Positions 24,919 through 34,300 are shown, numbered from the stretch's first letter. The stretch is DNA of 64,000 nucleotides from G963667975 sp963677395 (GCA_963677395.2 OY781965.2:2790001-2854000), one strand, 5' to 3'. The notes: generated by a model not told the origin, from the letters alone. Made by a program: numbers and translations.

Positions 24919-25503
24919 ATGGTAGCCAACGCACTGAGTGATCAACAACTCATCGCCGGATATTTAGAAGGTAATCACGCCAGATTACAAGAGTTGATTG
25001 TACGCCACCAAACGAAGGTTTATTCTTACATTTACATGGTGGTACGCGATAAAGAACTAGCAGAAGACATCTTTCAGGACACCTTCATCAAGGTAATTAA
25101 CACCATTCGTTCAGGCTTTTATAAAGAAGAAGGTAAATTCATCCAATGGGTTATGCGTATTGCTCATAACCTGATTATTGACCATTTCCGTAAATCAAAA
25201 CGAATTCCGGTTGTAGAAAATAACAACGAATACAATATTTTCGACAATCTTAAAGTTTACGACGACTCCATAGAAAAGAAACTTATCAAAGAACAAATCT
25301 ACGAAGACTTAAAAAAACTCATTGATTTGCTTCCCGAAGAACAACGCGAAGTACTTATCCTTCGTCATTATGCAGGGATGAGTTTTAAAGAGATCTCCGA
25401 GCTTACCAATGTGAGTATCAACACAGCCTTAGGCCGGATGCGTTATGCACTGATTAACATGCGCAAAATGATTGAGCAAAACGCGATGATTATGAGCGAA
25501 TAA
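24919..25503 (+). CDS. ECF-type RNA polymerase sigma-70 factor
   Basis: Residues 10-85 form sigma region 2 (LIVRHQTKVYSYIYMVVRDKELAEDIFQDTFIKV with WVMRIAHNLIIDHFRK). Residues 130-185 form region 4 (LPEEQREVLILRHYAGMSFKEISEL..VSINTALGRMRYAL). No anti-sigma factor with a membrane segment is adjacent. The ATG at 24919 is preceded by GGAGGG (24910-24915) with only 3 nt between, an unusual Shine-Dalgarno element for this phylum. The gene is followed by a strong terminator and a small protein gene, which may be functionally paired with it. Regulon unknown. Confidence 0.93.
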   Translation: MVANALSDQQLIAGYLEGNHARLQELIVRHQTKVYSYIYMVVRDKELAEDIFQDTFIKVINTIRSGFYKEEGKFIQWVMRIAHNLIIDHFRKSKRIPVVENNNEYNIFDNLKVYDDSIEKKLIKEQIYEDLKKLIDLLPEEQREVLILRHYAGMSFKEISELTNVSINTALGRMRYALINMRKMIEQNAMIMSE

Positions 25504-25531
25504 TTTTTTTCGTACTCCATATACGTTTTTC

Positions 25532-25577
25532 AAAAGGGTTTCGTTTTATGTATATATGTAAAACGAAACCCTTTTTC
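25532..25577 (+). terminator. Strong hairpin between the sigma gene and the small downstream gene
   Basis: AAAAGGGTTTCGTTTTA (25532-25548) pairs perfectly over 17 bp with TAAAACGAAACCCTTTT (25559-25575), loop 10 nt, followed by TC and then the ATG at 25578. It is a terminator by structure, but the U run is short and the next start codon is immediate, so regulated read-through is possible. Confidence 0.75.
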
Positions 25578-25784
25578 ATGAAACACATCTCTACCTTTGA
25601 AAAAGTCATGGATGAAGTAATTAACGAAATAAATGAACCAGGAAACATTGGGATGAAACAACAAAAAACAAAACCGGAATATACGCCATCAGCCTCGCTG
25701 ATCGATAAACTGGTTCGTTATTCTCAATCACTGGATGTACTTCATTCCAAATCGATCGGAACAATGTTTTCGATTGCAAATTAA
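25578..25784 (+). CDS. Small hypothetical protein downstream of the sigma factor
   Basis: The 68-residue protein begins MKHISTFEKVMDEVINEINE and ends in TPSASLIDKLVRYSQSLDV..IGTMFSIAN. It is hydrophilic with two likely helices and no membrane segment. I recognise no family. Its start codon sits directly after the sigma-gene hairpin, and a second hairpin follows its stop, so it may be expressed only by read-through or from a promoter inside the sigma gene. A role as a modulator of the sigma factor is conceivable from position only. The longer reading from 25548 would start inside the hairpin and is less likely. Confidence 0.6.
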   Translation: MKHISTFEKVMDEVINEINEPGNIGMKQQKTKPEYTPSASLIDKLVRYSQSLDVLHSKSIGTMFSIAN

Positions 25785-25831
25785 GTAAGCAAAAGCCGGA
25801 ACAGCGAACATCCGGAAATAAACAGGATCGC

Positions 25832-25868
25832 AAAAAAGGGAAGGAAAATCAGTTTTCTTCCCTTTTTC
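25832..25868 (+). terminator. Terminator after the 68-residue gene
   Basis: AAAAAGGGAAGG.AAAA pairs with TTTTCTTCCCTTTTT around a TCA-type loop, ending in a T run. Confidence 0.6.
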
Positions 25869-25878
25869 ATGATAAAAC

Positions 25879-25908
25879 ATTGTGAAACCAAAAATATTTG
25901 TACATTTG
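25879..25908 (+). promoter_or_regulatory. Promoter of tRNA-Ala
   Basis: ATTG (25879-25882), an 18-bp spacer and TACATTTG (25901-25908), 10 bp before the tRNA 5' end. The -7 box is perfect; the -33 box is weak. Confidence 0.6.
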
Positions 25909-25918
25909 CAGTCTGAGC

Positions 25919-25992
25919 GGGGCGTTAGCTCAGTTGGCTAGAGCGTTAGACTGGCAGTCTAAAGGTCAGGGGTTCGACTCCCCTACGCTCCA
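25919..25992 (+). tRNA. tRNA-Ala(GGC), integration target
   Basis: A 74-nt cloverleaf: acceptor GGGGCGT/ACGCTCC including the alanine identity pair G3-U70, D stem GCTC/GAGC, anticodon stem TTAGA/TCTAA with loop CTGGCAG and anticodon GGC (25953-25955), T arm AGGGG TTCGACT CCCCT, discriminator A. CCA is not encoded. Its last 14 bp are the start of a 34-bp sequence repeated at 30833, marking this gene as the attachment site of an integrated element. Confidence 0.93.
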
Positions 25993-26012
25993 CTTTTATT
26001 TTACAAATAATT
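25979..26012 (+). repeat. attL: 34-bp direct repeat in the tRNA-Ala 3' end
   Basis: TCCCCTACGCTCCA plus the following 20 bp are identical to 30833-30866. It includes the 3' half of the T stem, the acceptor strand and the discriminator base of the tRNA. Confidence 0.85.
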
Positions 26013-26016
26013 GATA

Positions 26017-26062
26017 ATCAGATTGTTATATTCTTCTATTTTTCTAAAAATAACAATCTGAT
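26017..26062 (+). repeat. Inverted repeat (hairpin) beside attL
   Basis: ATCAGATTGTTAT (26017-26029) pairs perfectly with ATAACAATCTGAT (26050-26062). The same arms recur beside attR with a different loop. It may be the tRNA transcript end or an integrase arm site. Confidence 0.7.
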
Positions 26063-26121
26063 CAGTAAAATAGAAAAACTCATTGATAATCGTTGGGGAA
26101 CGTCTTAAAAATGAGCTATCT

Positions 26122-26403
26122 ATGAGAAAAAAAATTGCAACAGTACCAGTTTTAAAGACTCCTAAAAAAGGGAAATGGTATGTCTATTTCCAAATACGTA
26201 ACCCTTTTACGGGGAAAATGGAAGTCAAAAAATTCACAAAAGGATTCTCAAAATGCAAAAACACTAAGGAAAGGCTTCAGTGGGGAAATGACCTATATTA
26301 TGATCTCAAAAGTTACTCAGTGTTATTCAGCGTGAAGATCCTCAGTTATACCATGGCTTGTCTGTTTCAATATTACCTAGTATTGAGGCCTAGCAGGAAT
26401 TGA
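26122..26403 (+). pseudogene. Truncated tyrosine integrase (N-terminal arm-binding domain only)
   Basis: The first 60 residues match the arm-type DNA-binding domain found at the N-terminus of Bacteroidota phage- and transposon-type integrases: GKWYVYFQIRNPFTGKMEVKKF, then KGFSKCKNTKERLQWGNDL. A complete enzyme has about 400 residues with a core-binding and an R-H-R-Y catalytic domain. Here the similarity ends near residue 70 and the frame stops at 26403, with no catalytic domain in any frame downstream. The ATG at 26122 follows the attL hairpin, the normal position of an integrase next to its tRNA target. It is non-functional as a recombinase. Confidence 0.75.
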
Positions 26404-26644
26404 TAGTACAGGATATTGATATCTTTAACTACTGTATTGTTGTCACTGAAAAAAATGCTAAAACAAACAGGCGTATAATTGATATGCCAAAAAAAACTTG
26501 CTGAACTTTGCCAGCAATACAATGTACATCACCTGACTTCGACAATGCGTCACCCAAAAAATTTTCATCAAATAGCTGAGCGATGATTTTGGCTTTTTGG
26601 TAATAAGCATAGTTTTGGTTATAGTATTTCCGCTCACAGGCAAC
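26404..26644. other. Degenerate sequence between integrase and hcp remnants
   Basis: No intact gene. A short plus-strand run near 26495-26600 reads KKLAELCQQYNVHHLTSTMR followed by HPKNFHQIAER and is closed by stops on both sides. It looks like protein-coding debris, source not recognised. Confidence 0.4.
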
Positions 26645-26977
26645 TTAATTTTTAATGTTGTAATTGTTTTCGGAAATGGTTACCTTCAATTTTAATTTAT
26701 CACGATAAACAGTACAATCTTTAATTGCCTGAATTAATAGTTTGTCATTAAAATTTGCATTCGTGATACTCAAGAACAAACAATTTGCAATGTGTTTGCT
26801 TTCAGCATTAGTATCAATTCCTTGTTTTCTGGCTTCTATGCTGAGATACGAAAGCCCTTGGCAGACGAATATTAACAAATCCTGAATGTTAGAAACTTCA
26901 GCCTTACCACTAACTCCTTTAATCGTGTAGTCTATGTCTCTAACTTTTCCCTGATATTGTCTATTAAAACAATTTAT
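26645..26977 (-). pseudogene. Decayed N-terminal fragment of a hybrid-cluster protein (hcp) gene
   Basis: On the minus strand one open frame reads INCFNRQYQGK, then YTIKGVSGKAEVSNIQDLL, IFVCQGLSYLSIEARKQGID, and FLSITNANFNDK followed by YRDKLKLKV. This parallels the N-terminus of Hcp (hydroxylamine/NO-related [4Fe-4S] and hybrid-cluster enzyme), including the ..GVCGK.AE..NLQDLL, QGLS..A..AR..GI and TNANFD segments. In Hcp the first iron-sulfur cluster is held by four Cys. Here only the first remains; the others align with Arg, Tyr (YTIKGV) and Ser (GVSGK), and no start Met is in place. The frame stops after about 110 of roughly 550 residues. It lies inside the tRNA-Ala element. Confidence 0.6.
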
Positions 26978-27256
26978 CCAAACTTTTTTTTCTTCGAATT
27001 GATTATTGCCATGTGTTATTTTTTTAATATATTAAGTTGATGATAAAAATCAAAATAATAATGCTTATTATTTTATATATTTGATACTTATTAGCCCTGA
27101 TTTCTAGATATGATACAAACTTGCTATTAAACATCTATTTTATTAGATAACTATTACTGAGCGAGATTAATTATTTTGAAAATAATTACTTTAATTATGA
27201 ATCATCTTTTCCGAAAATAAATAATTTAAATAATAAAACTTATTTTATATTTTTAG
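26978..27256. other. AT-rich spacer in the element
   Basis: Very AT-rich and without an ORF. No clear hairpin with a T run was found after the M60 gene stop at 27257. Confidence 0.4.
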
Positions 27257-30200
27257 CTATTCTATCATCAATTTAGTCCTTTTTTTGATTCCATTTTTAT
27301 TGTTTAATATAATCAGGTATACACCAGGATTAAACTTTGGAAGATATGAATTAAGCTCATTTTCAATATTGTCGATTGTTCCATTGGCGGTTAATATTAA
27401 TCTGCCATCAATGGAAATTATTTGGCTGGTGTAGCTATCCGAAGCATTCTCAAGTTTTATGTGAATTAAATGGTTTTTTCCAACTGGATTAGGAAATACT
27501 ATCAACGATAGATTCTCAGCTGGTTCACTTATTGAAAGCAAATTTGTTGGGTAAACTAAAATACGTTGTCCGTCAAATCCGACTGCATATACCGCTAGTG
27601 AGTTTGATGAATAATAAATTTTGGTTGTTTGATTGTTTACATCGCCAGTTCCTGAAATAGAAACGTATATCAATTGATTTGTGGAATCGTACGTTTCATA
27701 AGCCACCGCATTTTTCCATGCACTGTGCTGAACTGTTAGGTAATTTCCGTTCAACATAACTCCAATACCTGTAATGCCACTCAATGGCAATTGGTTTCTA
27801 AACATATTGATGCTGTGAGCTGAAGCGTAGTGAATAACTGGAGAAACAGGTTGAGGATATCCTTTACTTTGAATGTAAGCAATGGTTTGGTTAATTTCTT
27901 GTTGAGTAATGGTTAATTGCCCTATACCATAATCATCAATTGGAAGATCAATCGGTTTTAGAAATCCAGTTTTCACAAAGAAATCAGTTAGATTTTCCTG
28001 CACAGCATCACAGGTGTTTATTACAAAACTCAATAGTAACTCTCCGTTGGTTAAGCCGCTTGAATTAGTGTTTCTGGCAACTTCGGCAACAATGCTATAC
28101 CAGTGTGCATAATCAATACCAGTGTAGTTAGTTGGATAATTAAACGATAAAACTGGTGCATTTCGAGCTGCTCCTGCCAACTGATAATATGTTTCTAATT
28201 GCCAGAAAGGAACCAACACTTTAAATACATCGTACCCCGCAGTGTCTTGCAAATGCATTCCATTAATCAAGGTCTTGTAGATGGCTCCGTTAATTCTTCC
28301 CCCTTCAATTGATACAATACCAGATGACGGTTCAATACTTTCTTTTTCCAAGCGGGTGTAAGGGTTATTATCTTGATTCATATGGTAATCAACCCAAATC
28401 GTATATATATTGTTGGTTACTTCGGTAGTCCCAATCCAATTTAAATCAGGTATGATCTGATTGACGTGACCATACTCATGAGCGATTCCCCAAATGCTTA
28501 ATTGATTCGGATCAGTAAGGGCTTCCGGTCCCCAATCAAGATCTAAATGAACACCTAAACCTCCTGCATAGTAACCATTACCATGTTCATTGTAGGTTAA
28601 CATGCGATTCTTTGGTGATTTGTTGTACTTATAAAACCCCATTAACATCCGTTCATGTTGCACAATAGTATCATATTTTGCCACTAGCTTTATTCCATCA
28701 AAGGGAGAACCGTTTCGTAAGGATTCCTTTTGATAAACGAGATGTACATATTTTCCACGAATATCAATGTATGGATAACTTGTATTGAGCATCAATTCAG
28801 GCCACTCGCTGTTCGATGAAAATGCTCTGTCGAAGTAGCCATTTACCTTACCAGAGACGATGTTGATTTCTATATTGTTCAGAGTGCTATCGTTATTGAA
28901 ATAAGGAATATATGCCATTCCCCCATTGGTAAGTTGAAATATATTTAAACCATTTTGCAATGCAAAGTAAGAGACGGCTCCTCCAAAACCTGTTTGAAAA
29001 TCTTTTACTGCCAGATACACTGTCGCGGTGGAAGGAATATTTCGTGCAAAGAGTGCTACCTTTTCTCCTTGATTAAAAACTATTCCTGTAGCATTTTCAA
29101 AATTATCGTAGGTGCCAATCTTTAAATTTTGACTAACAGCGGCAAGCGTTGGATACACCTCGTACAATTGAACCCTGTATTGGTAGTTGTAATTTCCATC
29201 AAAAATACATTGTGCAAGACTCTTGTAGAAAGGAGATGAAATAGTGTCAATGCTTGTTTGAGTAACTCCAGGTAACAAAGCCGAGTAAATGTTGTTGGCA
29301 AAAATGTTGTTATAAGGAGTTGGAGAAGTAGAATCTCCGGCAGTGTAAAACTTCATTTCAGCACAACTCGCAAAGCCTCCATTTCCGTCCTGAATACTTA
29401 ATCGAATGTTTAACGGTGTAATCTGATTGGGGAATTGCACCATTGTAGGTAGCCCTGTTTGGTTAAAATTGAAAGTCATCAGATTTTGGTACGTGCTGTT
29501 CCCTATGGTGTTATAGCTGATGACTACATTCCCCAAATTTCCGTTAGTGCCACCATCAGAACGTGGAATGTATTTGAGGTAATCAATAGGGGTTGTGCCA
29601 TTCAATCGATAGTTCAATAAGATTGGAAAAATCGTATTATTGTAAGAAGAGTGGTATAATGTAGTTAAATCATTATCAAATGACATATTAATGTTTTCTC
29701 CGGGTTGAAAGGAAGAGGCTGTTGAGCCGGTTGCAAGGATAGTTGCTTCCACATCATTCACACCATTTATAGGCAAAGATGTCGTGGGTATGGTACAATC
29801 TATTCCATTAAAGGCTGGACTAACCGGGTCATCTGAAAAAAACTTCATTTCAGCACAACTGGAAAAATTTCCTGCTCCCTGATTCACCTCAAACTTAATA
29901 GCATAAGGGTTCTGAATAGCAGATGAAAGATGTATGATTTTATCCTGATTATTGGCTTGCCATACCAAGTTGGTGGAAATAGAAATGAAATTAGCTGGAT
30001 TGGCTTGTGTGCTATACGAAACATTCACATTAGTCCAAATACCGTTAGTGCCATTTTGCCTTGGAGTGTAAATGATAGTGTTAATGCTATTGACCTGTGA
30101 GCTAAAATAAAAAAGTAACATATCGGGAATACCTACCTGAGACCACTTTGAATGATAGATGGTTGTCACATATCCGTCAATAGTTTTACCAGCCTCGTTA

Positions 30201-30310
30201 CCGGATTGAGACGGTTGCATAGAAGTAACGGCATAAATCGGCACCTGATAAGGTTGTGAATATGCAAAGATGGTTGTGAAAAAAAAGAAAATAGAAAGAA
30301 GGTTTTTCAT
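27257..30310 (-). CDS. Secreted M60-family (mucin-type) metallopeptidase with T9SS sorting domain
   Basis: After a signal peptide (LLSIFFFFTTIFAYSQ), two F5/8-type (discoidin-like) carbohydrate-binding domains lie at about residues 20-165 and 170-330, each ending in a CAEMKFF or CAEMKFY strand. The M60/enhancin catalytic region follows, with zinc motif HEYGH near residue 610 and the third ligand Glu in TTEVTNNIY. M60 enzymes cleave mucin-like glycoproteins next to O-glycans. The last 80 residues are a type A T9SS sorting domain (VFPNPVGKNH ... GVYLIILNN). The ATG at 30310 is chosen because the signal peptide begins there; an upstream in-frame extension to 30403 is possible. It is the only intact gene in the tRNA-Ala element. 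Confidence 0.88.
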   Translation of the reverse strand: MKNLLSIFFFFTTIFAYSQPYQVPIYAVTSMQPSQSGNEAGKTIDGYVTTIYHSKWSQVGIPDMLLFYFSSQVNSINTIIYTPRQNGTNGIWTNVNVSYSTQANPANFISISTNLVWQANNQDKIIHLSSAIQNPYAIKFEVNQGAGNFSSCAEMKFFSDDPVSPAFNGIDCTIPTTSLPINGVNDVEATILATGSTASSFQPGENINMSFDNDLTTLYHSSYNNTIFPILLNYRLNGTTPIDYLKYIPRSDGGTNGNLGNVVISYNTIGNSTYQNLMTFNFNQTGLPTMVQFPNQITPLNIRLSIQDGNGGFASCAEMKFYTAGDSTSPTPYNNIFANNIYSALLPGVTQTSIDTISSPFYKSLAQCIFDGNYNYQYRVQLYEVYPTLAAVSQNLKIGTYDNFENATGIVFNQGEKVALFARNIPSTATVYLAVKDFQTGFGGAVSYFALQNGLNIFQLTNGGMAYIPYFNNDSTLNNIEINIVSGKVNGYFDRAFSSNSEWPELMLNTSYPYIDIRGKYVHLVYQKESLRNGSPFDGIKLVAKYDTIVQHERMLMGFYKYNKSPKNRMLTYNEHGNGYYAGGLGVHLDLDWGPEALTDPNQLSIWGIAHEYGHVNQIIPDLNWIGTTEVTNNIYTIWVDYHMNQDNNPYTRLEKESIEPSSGIVSIEGGRINGAIYKTLINGMHLQDTAGYDVFKVLVPFWQLETYYQLAGAARNAPVLSFNYPTNYTGIDYAHWYSIVAEVARNTNSSGLTNGELLLSFVINTCDAVQENLTDFFVKTGFLKPIDLPIDDYGIGQLTITQQEINQTIAYIQSKGYPQPVSPVIHYASAHSINMFRNQLPLSGITGIGVMLNGNYLTVQHSAWKNAVAYETYDSTNQLIYVSISGTGDVNNQTTKIYYSSNSLAVYAVGFDGQRILVYPTNLLSISEPAENLSLIVFPNPVGKNHLIHIKLENASDSYTSQIISIDGRLILTANGTIDNIENELNSYLPKFNPGVYLIILNNKNGIKKRTKLMIE

Positions 30311-30832
30311 TACTAGCTGATTTTTTCTTGTTAATTGCTGTTTATTTTTATTTGAGAGTTGATTTTGAAAGATAACTATTATGATTGTTAGTAATTTTGT
30401 CATTGGTGTTCACCTTTCAAATGCCATATTAGTCTATGAAAACACGCATTCAAAAGTACTTTATGAATTTAATAAATTAAGTATTAACAGTTGTATTTTA
30501 TCCTTTTCAGTTATATTATTTCCTTTTTAGTTGCATTTTACAACCAATCATATTATACATAATGACCGAGAAAAGTTAGGATAACAAGTTGATCGACCGA
30601 GGCTGACCAACCAAACTACATCTTTATTGTGTAAACTAGCAATTTATACAGAGTGAATGAAAATAAGTTCCAGAAATATTTGATTTTACCTCAACACCGT
30701 TATTGTTCCGGTTTTTTATATTTTTCTACCACTATGTTTGACGGTAGCTTGCAAAACATAGAAGTAAACACTTTCGCCACAGCCATTACAATCGAAATCG
30801 TTTTGGTAGTTTGCATTCTGATAAATTAAGGT
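30311..30832. other. Intergenic region up to attR
   Basis: About 520 bp of AT-rich sequence with no convincing gene. It contains the upstream region of the M60 gene; no clear TAnnTTTG box was found close to its start. Confidence 0.45.
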
Positions 30833-30866
30833 TCCCCTACGCTCCACTTTTATTTTACAAATAATT
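30833..30866 (+). repeat. attR: 34-bp direct repeat of the tRNA-Ala tail
   Basis: Identical over 34 bp to 25979-26012. No tRNA precedes it; the sequence to its left (CATTCTGATAAATTAAGGT) is unrelated to the tRNA body. Confidence 0.85.
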
Positions 30867-30870
30867 TTAA

Positions 30871-30915
30871 AATCAGATTGTTACAAAGTAGTTTTCAACG
30901 AAAAACAATCTGATT
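30871..30915 (+). repeat. Inverted repeat (hairpin) beside attR
   Basis: AATCAGATTGTT (30871-30882) pairs perfectly with AACAATCTGATT (30904-30915). It duplicates the arms of the hairpin at 26017-26062 but not its loop. Confidence 0.7.
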
Positions 30916-31307
30916 GGCAGCAGAAAAAGTGGAATCATTTTTTCTGTTTTTTGTTTTTAAGTTGAATCAATTCCAGAATCTACGATTTAATTATTTCCTT
31001 CTGAATGATGCCTTTCAGAGAATTTGGTATTCTGCCCTATTTCTATGTATTCATTGCAAACATCTTTCATATCATACTCCCTGAGCATTGCAGATCGCTT
31101 TATACTAATATAAACTGGAACACCCACATAATTTTGATTTTAAGCAAAACTATATGGGTGTTGAAAGGTAAGAAAGGACAACTAGCAAGGTGTACTTTAA
31201 AAACTATACTTTATGAGTTGCAGCTTTATTTATTTGCACTAATCCAAGAAGCTTTCCTTTTCAATAAATTACTGACAGGAGAAGGTACAAATATTAAGCC
31301 TATTTTA
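30916..31307. other. Intergenic region after attR
   Basis: Some 390 bp without a supported gene. A 126-codon plus-strand reading (31005-31385) runs 78 bp into the end of the glycosidase gene on the other strand, has low-complexity hydrophobic content and no family features. Confidence 0.45.
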
Positions 31308-34300
31308 TTAGTTTTCAATAATCAATTTATGACTTTCAACCGAATTTCCATTGCCAAACATAACCATATACAATCCTGGATTTAAATCACTTAAATCAAC
31401 TCCGTTAGAAATATATCTTGTATTTTTAACAAGCTGACCATAAATGTTATATATAGAAATAAACGGATTGCAATTATCTGAATGGCAATCAATAAATAGC
31501 TTTCCATTTTCTTTTGATATTGGATTTGGATAAACTTTATATTGCTTAGTTTCATCTTCAATATTTGAATTTACGTTTTCCGAATTATTGTTAACTATTT
31601 CAGAAGATTTCAGGATGGAATTATAGGCAAAATCATGGATCATATTATCACTCAATCCGGAATAATATATGCCATACGTAGTTGAAGTAAGAATATTTAA
31701 GTTCGCAGATTCCTGGCAAAAACCACTTTGATTCAGTGCCGTAAATTTCCAAGCTGAAGAATAAAATTCTTTGTAAATATTATTATCAGTGCCGATAAAA
31801 TATACTGTAGCATATTCTCCATGAGACAACTGTGAATTCGATTTAACATTTATAGTATTGTTAACAATAGCATCAAAATACACCCCTCCATTCTTATATA
31901 AAATACAAAGCTTATTATTGCTATTAACATAAAATACACTACTCTCACCGGTAACTAATTCGGAGTTTTCCCTTACAATATTAGATTGAGTTAGACAAAC
32001 TTGCTGATTTTGCCAACCACTTGGAGTATAGAACACTTTCCATATCTTATAATCAGAACCAACATAATAGGTGGTAGCATAAGAAAGAGAATCGTTTACC
32101 AAACCTTTTCCGTTTAAAGCTTTTTTCGTTGTAGGTATTATGCCATCCAACATAGAGCTTCCACTAATATACAATGTACAAATTTCATTATTTACATTAG
32201 CATACAATAAAGAGCCATCCGGACATTCAGTTAATGCAGAAGTAGCTAAAACAGAGTTCCACTGGGAAGGGCACGCAAGTTGACAATGCCAACTGCCACC
32301 ACTATAGAATAGCTTATGTATTTTTTGATCTTCCCCAACATAATAAATACATTTATTAATTGTACTCCATAAAAGTGCATTGCTTCCATTTAAAACTTTC
32401 GCATCACTTGAATCTCTTAATATCGCATCTGACCAATTGTTATCATTTTGTGCTTTCCAAAAACCACAGATTTGTCTATTCGGGTTAATATATATCATGG
32501 CTCCAATATCATTAATTGCAAGTTTTGAATTTGGCATGACCGAATTCCATTGTGTTGGACATGTTTGTTTTTCAACCCATCCTATAGATGGTTTGCAAGA
32601 AATTGAAAAACCTGCATCAGCATATTCTGATTCTAATAAACTAAGAGGAACATTAATGTCCAATATGCTACCTTGAGGCATTATAATATCTCTTTCAACA
32701 CAATTGCCAGTATTTGTAGCATACCATTTAACCTCATATTTAGCATTCTTACTTACTATAAGTATTAATCTATTTGTTATAGATGACACTGAAGGCCTAG
32801 GTGTTGGAAAAACATCTAAATAGCTATGCGTTGCATCATACATATTTGCATACATATTATTATAACAGTAATCGATATCTTGAGCCCAACCATAGAACTG
32901 ATATCCGTTATCTGATTTCAAATAATGCGATCTCAATCCATTATTAACATACGTTTTATAGTGGGTATATTTTTCTGAAAATTGAGGCAAAGTTTTCAAA
33001 AAATTACTTATGCCCTTATACTCAGATAAAACGCCCATACTTGATAATTTGTCATATTCCCAGTAACTGGCAGAACCGAAAGATCCATTAAAAAAAGTTC
33101 CCCAAAGCATATTGTGTAACTCGAACATTCTCGAATCAATAGGATTGTTCTCATAGCCTGCTTCTCCAATGATAAAAGGCTTTTGAGGAAATGCAATTAA
33201 ATGATCATTTGCATTCTTTTCATATGTTTTTTCGGGAACATCTGGGTGAAACCAAATATAATAGTGACCTTGAGTAAAGTCCATTTTTCTATTAATATCT
33301 ACATAAGGACTGCCGGGTAGTGCACTACCTGCAAAAGCAGAAGTAATTAGATGATTATTACAATCTATTGATTTGATAAAATCATACGTATTTTGATTCC
33401 ATGCAACATAATTGGCATCAAAGTTAGATGGTACTGATACGTAATGTGGATAAGTAGCATCTTGATTAAATGCCTTAATATTGGCTTCATCCATTAACTC
33501 AAATGCAAGAATATTTGTTGCATAACCCCATCGGGCAATTATATATTTTATTAAATTTCTCTGGACTTTAATAGCTTCCGTATTATTGATATTAAAGAAA
33601 TCATATGGAGAATTACAAGATCCTGTTAATGATGATTTTATATTATGATCCTTCTTTTCCATGTAAACATTAAATGGATTTTTTAAGGCCCAATTACAGT
33701 ATGAATATGGAGCATTTCCACAGCCGCCAGTTTTAATATATGTGGTTACATTATTTACAGGATCAGTATATGGAACGCCAACTTCAACACCATTTTCATC
33801 ACAATAATTACCATCTGCACCAAATGTAGAATGAGCAAATAATGCAAGCCATAAATCAATGCCTTTTGAGTTAGCATAGTTTATAATATAATCAAGTTGC
33901 CATGAATCACGCTGATTAAACTGATCATAATATATTGTATCCTTTGCTATTGGCCATTGATTTTCGGAATAATCCGGCCCAAATAAATTAACACCCCCAA
34001 AATGATTAATCTCAAATCGAAAGAAATTTATTTTATTTTCACTCATTTCATCCATGTGTGCTTTCATTTCATTCGTACCTTTTTCTGGTTGATCCCAAAA
34101 ATTTCCCGAAAAAGAATAACAACTATTCCCTACTGGGTAATATGGTTGGCCTATTTCATATTTTAAATATCTATTATTTGCAGACTGAATAAATCCTTTA
34201 GAATTTCTATTATTTGTTGCAGATTTAGTACAGTTAAAGCTGACAGAATTGAAAATATACGTCATTTTATGCACTTTGTCACTTACATAAATTCGATAAT

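Larger units (their letters stand above)
25979..30866. mobile_element. Integrated element remnant at tRNA-Ala
   Basis: Two perfect 34-bp direct repeats (25979-26012 and 30833-30866) bound a 4.85-kb segment. The left copy starts inside the 3' end of tRNA-Ala and the right copy is an isolated tRNA tail, as made by tyrosine-recombinase integration. The segment contains a truncated integrase beginning 130 bp from the tRNA, a decayed hcp fragment, and one intact gene for a secreted M60 peptidase. No replication, mobilisation or conjugation gene remains, so the element can no longer move by itself. Confidence 0.8.

Noticed and set aside
25540..25784. Longer start (25548) for the small protein after the sigma factor
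   Set aside because: It would begin inside the hairpin stem and add residues MYICKTKPFF encoded by the stem itself.
26458..26643. Minus-strand ORF inside the tRNA-Ala element
   Set aside because: Composition is unlike a real protein and it overlaps plus-strand coding debris; no start signal or homology features.
30311..30403. N-terminal extension of the M60 peptidase
   Set aside because: The extension is in frame but places 31 residues before a normal signal peptide that begins at the ATG 30310.
31005..31385. A 126-codon plus-strand ORF
   Set aside because: It overlaps the end of the glycosidase gene on the other strand by 78 bp, is rich in low-information hydrophobic residues and has no family features or clear promoter.
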